Assembly (NCBI GenBank): GCA_003552605.1 | Contig: PUNN01000069.1 | Location: 1 to 5,783, forward strand | DNA: 5,783 nucleotides | Origin: Phycisphaeraceae bacterium | Lineage (GTDB): Bacteria; Planctomycetota; Phycisphaerae; Phycisphaerales; Phycisphaeraceae | Direction of reading: 5' to 3' | Shown here: positions 1-4,338 of the stretch, piece by piece | How the letters are laid out: each line of letters opens with the position of its first letter | How positions within the stretch are numbered: the stretch's first letter is position 1 | The notes under the pieces: generated by a model | What the model saw: only the letters and a program-made list of their open reading frames with translations | The model's database searches: none | Told to the model about the DNA's origin: nothing | Position numbers and translations under genes: made by a program

Positions 1-13
1 ACCCCGGGTCCCG

Positions 14-2170
14 TTAGCTGGTTTTGCGACACCTCCTTTCGTTTGCCTGGAGTGGTATTTCGGCCGCTCTGCGCGGCTGGGCCGAGCGGTCGGGTACGGG
101 TGGACCAGCTTGCTCAGAACACGGCGGCACGGGAGCGGTGGCCCCAGTCCGACTGCGCCATTGCGCCAGGCGCTCGCACCTGAAGCCGAGGTGCCAACCG
201 AGCAGCATTCGCTGGTGATTGAGCGTCGTACGCCACACACCGTGTGTGAGCCAGCGGCGCGTGCTGGTCAACGCCGTGGCGGGCGCGATCGCGATGCGGC
301 CTGCCTGTTGCAGACGCCGCACGAGGTCGTAGTCTTCCATCACCGGCACCTCCGCAAATCCGCCCATCCGCTCGAAGCTCGCCCGGGGCATGAACAGCGC
401 CTGATCGCCATACGGCATGCTGAACCATCGGGCGCGACATGCCGTTGCAGCTTCGATAAGCCGCAAGGACAGGCACGTGAGGTCAAAGCCGAAGCGGAAC
501 GCGCCGGCGACAACGCCCCGGCCGGCGAGTGCCCGTTCAACGTGCGGGGCGTATTCGAACGGCAGCCGAGTGTCGGCGTGAAGGAACAGCAGCACATCGC
601 CGCGGGCGACCGCTGCAGCGGCGTTCATCTGACCGGCACGATGGGCCGAGTGGGTTACCACCCGGTCGGCATGGCATTCGGCATACACCACCGTGGCATC
701 CGTGCTGCCACCATCGGCCACGATGATCTCCACCTCCGGGCACTGCCGTGCCGAGGCGATCGCCGCAGGCAGATGCTCGCGCTCGTTGAGTGTGGGAATG
801 ATGATGCTGTAGCGCGGACGCTTGGACCGTAAAACGCTACCAATTTCTTGGTGTGATTTTTCCCAGACCGGCAGGTCGGACGCTTCATCCACATCCGAAA
901 GCACCGGCAGTTCGGCACATGATAGCCCCTGCCGCCGGATGCGCTGTCGCGTCTGCTCCAGCACGCGCTCACTGCCCCAGTCCACCCCCTTGAAAAGGGC
1001 GCGATGCATCCATCGCAGTCCGAGCAGGTAATACCCGCCATCCCGTGCCGGTCCGAGCACCACATCATGTTCGTCGAGCACGTCGAACGCACGGCGAAGC
1101 AGGTCCGGGCCCACCTCAGGACAGTCACTGCCGATGACGACCACGCGGCGGCAGCCCGCCTTGAAGCTCTCGTCGAACGCGCGCTCGAGCCGATGGCCGA
1201 GATCACCTTCACCCTGCTCGGCAAACTCGAGATCGCCGCCGAAGGTCGCCGCGCGCTGAGGGGCGGTTCCACCGGTGATGCGGACCTGCAACGCGTTGCC
1301 CGGTAAGGCCGCCCAGGCGCGGCCGACATCGAGCACGTGGCGTGTCATGGCCATCTGCAACTCCGCCGCGCCCTCGGCCCCGAGATGTGGAATCAGCCGC
1401 GTCTTGGTCGTCCCCGGCTCGGGCTGACGCGTGAACACCAGCAACCGGCGGGGCAGCGCTGCCGGGCCATCCGCAAGCGCCTCGCGGCCGATCGTGGCCA
1501 GGATGCGGTAGCCGGCGCGGATCGTCCCGATGACCGTGCCGGAGATCTTCGACTTCCCGATGCGATTGCGATAGTTGACCGGTACCTCGCGTACGCCCAG
1601 GCCGAGTTTCGCCGCGCGCACCTGCATCTGCACGGTCCAGCCAAAGTCGAGATCATCCATGGCCAGCTTCGCCAGCGCCTCACGGCGGATGGCCCGGAAC
1701 GGGCCGAGATCCGTGCAGGCCAGCCCCCACAGCCGCTGAAGCAGTATCGTCGCCAGCCGGTTACCCAGCCGTTGCGGCAACGTGAGCGAACCGGGCTCCG
1801 CTGCACCGAGCACGCGCGAGCCCAGTACCAGATCCCCCTCACCGGCGGCAATGGGATCAACCAGTTGAGCCATCTCATCGGGGCTGTCGCTGCGGTCACC
1901 ATCGAGAAACACGATGATGTGGGGCAACCCACCACCCTCCCCAGCGAGGTGTCGCAGGCCGGCAAGGCAGGCGGCACCATAGCCGCGCCGGGGCTCACTG
2001 ACCACAGATGCCCCCGCCGCGCCGGCAATGGACGCCGTCTCGTCCGTTGAGCCGTTATCCGCCACAACCACCCGGTCGACCCACGAGGGGATCGTGCTGA
2101 TGACCTCGCGAATCGCACCGGCCTCGTTCAGCGCGGGGATTAGCACGGCGATCGTGCAGCCACTTCTCAT
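14..2170 (-). CDS. Three-domain transferase fusion: GT2 (polyprenyl-P-sugar synthase-like) + TIGR04282/DUF2064 + TIGR04283 GT2
   Basis: This 718-residue cytoplasmic protein joins three transferase modules. Residues 1-225 form a GT2 domain of the dolichyl/polyprenyl-phosphate sugar synthase type, with IPALNE (11-16), DNGSTD (38-43), the DGD metal motif (90-92), GSR (117-119) and KSKISGT (206-212). Residues 241-435 look like the TIGR04282/DUF2064 nucleotidyl- or glycosyltransferase family, with FTRQPEPGTTKTRL (246-259), IGSDCPE (346-352), ARDGGYYLLG (375-384) and DVDEASDL (426-433). Residues 453-670 look like TIGR04283 GT2, with IIIPTLNE (456-463), ADGGSTD (485-491), HRAGQMNAAAA (510-520), FLHADTRLP (529-537), GDQALFMPR (588-596) and MEDYDL (611-616). 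The last 45 or so residues are a Pro/Arg-rich tail with no recognised domain. An open frame extends upstream to 2509, but ATG 2170 is chosen because it lies 9 bases after a perfect GGAGG, overlaps the upstream stop as ATGA and starts just before the GT2 fold. Domain families are assigned by motif from memory. Substrates are unknown, and arsenosugar or related sugar transfer is inferred from family association. Confidence 0.9.
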   Translation of the reverse strand: MRSGCTIAVLIPALNEAGAIREVISTIPSWVDRVVVADNGSTDETASIAGAAGASVVSEPRRGYGAACLAGLRHLAGEGGGLPHIIVFLDGDRSDSPDEMAQLVDPIAAGEGDLVLGSRVLGAAEPGSLTLPQRLGNRLATILLQRLWGLACTDLGPFRAIRREALAKLAMDDLDFGWTVQMQVRAAKLGLGVREVPVNYRNRIGKSKISGTVIGTIRAGYRILATIGREALADGPAALPRRLLVFTRQPEPGTTKTRLIPHLGAEGAAELQMAMTRHVLDVGRAWAALPGNALQVRITGGTAPQRAATFGGDLEFAEQGEGDLGHRLERAFDESFKAGCRRVVVIGSDCPEVGPDLLRRAFDVLDEHDVVLGPARDGGYYLLGLRWMHRALFKGVDWGSERVLEQTRQRIRRQGLSCAELPVLSDVDEASDLPVWEKSHQEIGSVLRSKRPRYSIIIPTLNEREHLPAAIASARQCPEVEIIVADGGSTDATVVYAECHADRVVTHSAHRAGQMNAAAAVARGDVLLFLHADTRLPFEYAPHVERALAGRGVVAGAFRFGFDLTCLSLRLIEAATACRARWFSMPYGDQALFMPRASFERMGGFAEVPVMEDYDLVRRLQQAGRIAIAPATALTSTRRWLTHGVWRTTLNHQRMLLGWHLGFRCERLAQWRSRTGATAPVPPCSEQAGPPVPDRSAQPRRAAEIPLQANERRCRKTS

Positions 2171-3669
2171 GAGCCTGAACCTCCGGGGACCGGCGCGCTC
2201 GCTGATTGGCCGGATTGCAGATTGACAGCGCCAACGGGGCCACCCGGTCCACCACCGCGGCGGGCATCGCGCCAGAACTCCCACACGAGCAATGCAAGCA
2301 CGGGCGCGTACTGCAACCATACCACACCGTGATCGAACCACGCTTTCAAACCATGCCATTCCATGGGAAACCGCAGATAATACAGCGGCAGCAGAGCCGT
2401 CAGCAGCAGCAGGCCGGGCGAATGCCGCACGGCGAGCATGGGCATCAACCACATCCAGTACCACGGATACTGCACGGGTGAGAGCATGAACAGCGCCGCC
2501 ACCGCCCACAACGCCCGCTCACAGACCGCCCGACCATCGGCGGCCGGCCGGCGACACAGCCACAGCACCCACCCGCCGAGCAGAACCGCCACCATCAGCC
2601 GCGCGGCGGCATGGGCATCCACGGCCGGCAGCAGCCCCATCGCCGCGTGTACGACCTGAAACAGGCCGGCATTCACCTGCCATTGTGTGGCATACGCGGT
2701 CAGACCCGATTCCTCTCGCGGCACGTGCAACAGCAACGGCAGCGTCACCAGGGCCGTCACCACGCTGAAGCAGGCCACCATCAACCCGCCCTGCTTCCAG
2801 CTCAACCGCTTCTGCCGCGCCAGGACCGGCAACAGCATCACCGGCCACAGCTTCGCCCCCACACCCAGCGCCAGTGCGGCGGCCGCGAGCACCCACCGTT
2901 GCCGCACCGCCATCAGCAGGGCCGCGGCGACAAAGACCACCACCACGATTTCCATGTGCGTGGAGTTATACAGTTCCTTGACCAGCAGCGGATTCCACCA
3001 GTAGACGAGCAACCATGCTGCGGGCAGATGCAATTGCCGCAGCAGCAGCAGGAGCAGGCCGATGGTCATGACATCGAGGGCAAGAAAGACCACCCGCAAC
3101 CCCAGCAGGTCCCAGGGGGCAATCACGTGGGCCACGGTGAACGCAGCTTGAGAGACCGGCGGGTAGATCGTTGCCAGATGTGGATAGGTCACGCGCTCGA
3201 TCACTTCGCCCGAGGACTCGGCCAGTTTCATCAACCCCCGCGGCGCGTTTTCTTCAGCGATGTCCTCCGGCGCATAGGCGAACGGATCATGCCCCGCCGC
3301 AACGACACCTCCCTCCCAGAGATAGCGATAGAAATCCGTCTCAAGCATCGGCACCGATGCGAGCATGAGCAGCCGGATGACCAGCCCCACGCCAAGCATC
3401 CACGCCCACCACCCATAACGCCACTGGCGGCCGGTCGGCAGCGGCCATCGCAGCAGCCACACCGCCGCGAGGTACGCCGCACCTGCCAGCATCATCAACG
3501 TCACCATCGCGCCGATCGGCCGCTCGGCGGGGGGAATGACGCCATAGGTGAACAGCGGTGAGATCGCAAGCAGCGCGACAAAAAGGCCGAGCAGCACACC
3601 ACCCGTGCCGACCCACGCCACAACATTATGATCACCGCGAAGCCGCTGCATCGCACATCCCGCTGCCAT
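2167..3669 (-). CDS. Polytopic membrane glycosyltransferase, GT-C / mannosyltransferase-like
   Basis: This 500-residue protein has about 10-12 hydrophobic segments, for example near 20-40, 52-73, 88-108, 190-210, 240-282, 294-313, 355-371, 387-408, 418-433 and 450-466. The first long polar stretch (109-170) carries LETDFYRYLWEG (109-120). An acidic residue before an aromatic YRYLW segment is typical of GT-C enzymes that use polyprenyl-phosphate sugars (DUF2029/GT87 or ArnT/PMT-like). Other recognisable parts are YPHLATIYPP (162-171), WWNPLLVKELYNSTHME (224-240), GAKLWP (271-276) and QYPWYWMWLMP (400-410). It would sit in the cytoplasmic membrane and move a sugar from a lipid carrier to an acceptor on the outer side. 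The C-terminal tail (470-500) is Gly/Pro/Ser-rich. ATG 3669 is preceded by AGGGGA with a 9-base spacer. An internal Met at residue 7 is possible. The stop overlaps the next start as ATGA, so the two genes are coupled. Exact family and sugar are uncertain. Confidence 0.9.
   Translation of the reverse strand: MAAGCAMQRLRGDHNVVAWVGTGGVLLGLFVALLAISPLFTYGVIPPAERPIGAMVTLMMLAGAAYLAAVWLLRWPLPTGRQWRYGWWAWMLGVGLVIRLLMLASVPMLETDFYRYLWEGGVVAAGHDPFAYAPEDIAEENAPRGLMKLAESSGEVIERVTYPHLATIYPPVSQAAFTVAHVIAPWDLLGLRVVFLALDVMTIGLLLLLLRQLHLPAAWLLVYWWNPLLVKELYNSTHMEIVVVVFVAAALLMAVRQRWVLAAAALALGVGAKLWPVMLLPVLARQKRLSWKQGGLMVACFSVVTALVTLPLLLHVPREESGLTAYATQWQVNAGLFQVVHAAMGLLPAVDAHAAARLMVAVLLGGWVLWLCRRPAADGRAVCERALWAVAALFMLSPVQYPWYWMWLMPMLAVRHSPGLLLLTALLPLYYLRFPMEWHGLKAWFDHGVVWLQYAPVLALLVWEFWRDARRGGGPGGPVGAVNLQSGQSASAPVPGGSGS
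2180..2184 (-). promoter_or_regulatory. Shine-Dalgarno GGAGG for the three-domain transferase
   Basis: The minus strand reads GGAGG followed by a 9-base spacer and ATG at 2170-2168. The motif lies inside the last codons (Gly-Gly-Ser) of the upstream membrane protein gene. It decides the start of the fusion gene and argues against the longer open frame reaching 2509. Confidence 0.85.
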
Positions 3670-3678
3670 CAGGCGTTT

Positions 3679-3684
3679 TCCCCT
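3679..3684 (-). promoter_or_regulatory. Probable ribosome binding site AGGGGA for the membrane glycosyltransferase
   Basis: The minus strand reads AGGGGA, then nine bases, then ATG at 3669. It supports this ATG over the in-frame ATG six codons later, which has only a weak GCGGGA upstream. I found no convincing -35/-10 pair in the GC-rich region upstream. Confidence 0.55.
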
Positions 3685-3761
3685 GCCATCGGGCCATCGC
3701 CAGGGCCGGCGTCACTTTCACGTTCGGGCACATGCCGGGGCGGCGACGGGTCACATCGGGC

Positions 3762-3780
3762 ACCGGCCTTACGGGCCGGT
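3762..3780. repeat. Perfect 7-bp stem-loop (ACCGGCC / GGCCGGT)
   Basis: ACCGGCC at 3762-3768 pairs perfectly with GGCCGGT at 3774-3780 around the 5-base loop TTACG. It lies about 90 bases upstream of the membrane glycosyltransferase start. Neither side is followed by a T-run, so it is not a textbook intrinsic terminator. A leader hairpin or weak terminator is possible. Confidence 0.5.
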
Positions 3781-3880
3781 ACGGATGAAATGGAAACCCG
3801 GCTAACGTGTGGGTGGCGGGCTGATCACGGATCCCCGATGGGGCGCGGCCTTGGTAAGGGCTCTCATTGCAAGACGCACC

Positions 3881-3924
3881 CCCGGGCCGTTCCCCGATTA
3901 CCGGGTGGGACGGCGGCTCCCGGG
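3881..3924. repeat. Imperfect two-part stem-loop
   Basis: CCCGGG at 3881-3886 pairs with CCCGGG at 3919-3924. After a 5-base bulge on the right side (3914-3918), 3887-3893 pairs with 3907-3913 through seven pairs, one of them T.G on the plus strand. It directly abuts the stronger hairpin at 3933-3977. High GC makes such pairing easier by chance. Confidence 0.4.
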
Positions 3925-3932
3925 CCCGCGGG

Positions 3933-3977
3933 GCTCGGCCCTTACCCCTTCCCCGTGGAAAGGAGCAAGGACCGAGC
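3933..3977 (-). repeat. Long 21-pair hairpin, fully paired in minus-strand RNA
   Basis: Positions 3933-3953 pair with 3957-3977 around the 3-base centre 3954-3956. Seventeen pairs are Watson-Crick. The four others (3939/3971, 3944/3966, 3946/3964, 3951/3959) are C-A or A-C on the plus strand but G.U or U.G on the minus strand. In RNA from the gene strand the stem is therefore unbroken. No U-run follows. It could be a transcript-end or RNA-stabilising hairpin, or a copy of a dispersed REP-like palindrome. Confidence 0.75.
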
Positions 3978-4005
3978 ATACCCACATGGTGACCGGCCCT
4001 GAGGC

Positions 4006-4050
4006 GCCCCTACCGGGCCCGAGCCCACTGGAGCGGGGGCCGGGGGGGGC
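4006..4050. repeat. GC-rich imperfect hairpin just downstream of the small repeat-protein gene
   Basis: GCCCC at 4006-4010 pairs with GGGGC at 4046-4050. After a T.G pair and one mismatch, CCGG 4013-4016 pairs with CCGG 4040-4043, and CCC 4018-4020 pairs with GGG 4036-4038. It begins 17 bases past the stop of the small gene, where a terminator would be expected. It lacks a U-tract, and part of the pairing comes from the homopolymeric G run at 4042-4049. Confidence 0.4.
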
Positions 4051-4067
4051 GAGGGGCGGGGCCGGGT

Positions 4068-4295
4068 TCAGGAACCGGGCTCTCGCTGCCTGTGCGGTGG
4101 CGAACCGGGCTCTTCCTGGCCATCGGGCGGTGAGCCGGGTTCGTGCTGGTGATCCGGAGGCGAACCGGGCTCCGGCTGATGTTGTGCAGGCGGTGAACCG
4201 GGTTCATGATGGTGTTGCGGCGCCTCGCGGGCGCAGGCACTGCCCATCACCCCCAGCGTCGCCGCCACGGTCAGGGTGAGCATCCACTTGAGCAT
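4068..4295 (-). CDS. Small exported (probable lipoprotein) with EPGSPP decapeptide repeats
   Basis: This 75-residue protein is not a family I recognise. Residues 1-21 form a signal peptide, with Lys3, a hydrophobic core (LTLTVAATLGVM) and then GSAC. Cys21 fits the loose PROSITE lipoprotein pattern (M-G-S-A-C), although Leu/Val is missing at -3. Cleavage by signal peptidase I after ACA is the alternative. The mature part is almost entirely tandem repeats: EPGSPP at 31, 42, 52 and 62, plus a final EPGS at 72-75, with spacers rich in His, Gln and charged residues (HHH, AQHQP, DHQH). It should be disordered and periplasmic or surface-facing. His clusters could bind metal, but this is only inferred. 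The ATG has a good site, AAAGGA with a 7-base spacer, and lies 43 bases after the oxidoreductase stop, so co-transcription is likely. The signal peptide and ribosome site make it more credible than a chance frame. Confidence 0.7.
   Translation of the reverse strand: MLKWMLTLTVAATLGVMGSACAREAPQHHHEPGSPPAQHQPEPGSPPDHQHEPGSPPDGQEEPGSPPHRQREPGS
4073..4206 (-). repeat. In-gene tandem repeat, period 30 (one unit 33), five cores
   Basis: On the plus strand the core (A[A/G]CCGGG[C/T]TC or close variants) starts at 4073, 4103, 4133, 4163 and 4196, giving spacings of 30, 30, 30 and 33. All spacings are multiples of three, so each unit encodes EPGS in the same frame of the small exported protein. The sequence between cores is more variable than the core itself. 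Confidence 0.85.
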
Positions 4296-4302
4296 GAGAC
4301 GA

Positions 4303-4308
4303 TCCTTT
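4303..4308 (-). promoter_or_regulatory. Ribosome binding site AAAGGA for the small repeat lipoprotein
   Basis: The minus strand reads AAAGGA, seven bases, then ATG at 4295. It lies within the 43-base gap after the oxidoreductase stop and is the main evidence that the small gene is translated from this ATG rather than from the Met at residue 5. Confidence 0.7.
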
Positions 4309-4338
4309 CAAAAAGGGACAGAGAAACGAGCGACACGA

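Larger units (their letters stand above)
3670..4067. other. Intergenic block without a convincing gene, dense in inverted repeats
   Basis: These roughly 400 bases separate the small repeat-protein gene from the membrane glycosyltransferase gene. Open frames exist on both strands, but their translations are Arg/Pro/Gly-rich, lack family motifs and cross palindromic DNA, so none is called. The block holds at least four stem-loops (3762-3780, 3881-3924, 3933-3977, 4006-4050). It also holds a 9-base inverted pair, GGTAAGGGC at 3853-3861 and its complement at 3938-3946. It probably contains the end of the right-hand transcript and the leader or promoter of the left-hand operon. No clear U-tract terminator is visible. 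Confidence 0.6.

Noticed and set aside
110..832. Open frame of 240 codons on the plus strand
   Set aside because: It lies opposite the well-supported transferase fusion. Its translation is Arg/His/Gly-rich without family motifs, typical of an antisense shadow in GC-rich DNA.
1337..2050. Open frame of 237 codons on the plus strand
   Set aside because: It is antisense to the N-terminal GT2 domain, whose motifs are intact on the minus strand, and no motif is visible in this frame.
2171..2509. N-terminal extension of the fusion gene up to 2509
   Set aside because: The extra 113 residues are Arg/Ala/Val/Ser-rich with no motif, lie wholly inside the membrane protein gene in another frame, and the GGAGG plus ATGA overlap point to ATG 2170.
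2611..3561. Open frame of 316 codons on the plus strand
   Set aside because: It is Gln/His/Arg/Pro-rich, with no domain motif, and antisense to the membrane glycosyltransferase, whose hydrophobic codons generate such shadows.
3841..3914. tRNA-like stretch (GGTA near 3853, TTGCAA near 3867, GTTCCCCGATTA near 3889)
   Set aside because: The anticodon stem does not pair, no acceptor stem closes and the T-arm stem is wrong.
3632..3985. 117-codon minus-strand frame in the intergenic block
   Set aside because: It starts at a GTG, runs through the 3933-3977 hairpin, overlaps the start of the membrane protein gene and is Pro/Arg/Gly-rich. I see no ribosome site or family signature, though it remains a weak possibility.
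4073..4206. CRISPR-like array
   Set aside because: The period of 30-33 with a conserved core of about 11 bases leaves no room for repeat plus spacer, and it is in-frame coding repeat DNA.
3809..4279. 156-codon plus-strand frame across the intergenic block and small gene
   Set aside because: It is a shadow of the 30-base repeat, which stays open in several frames. The minus frame alone has a signal peptide and ribosome site.
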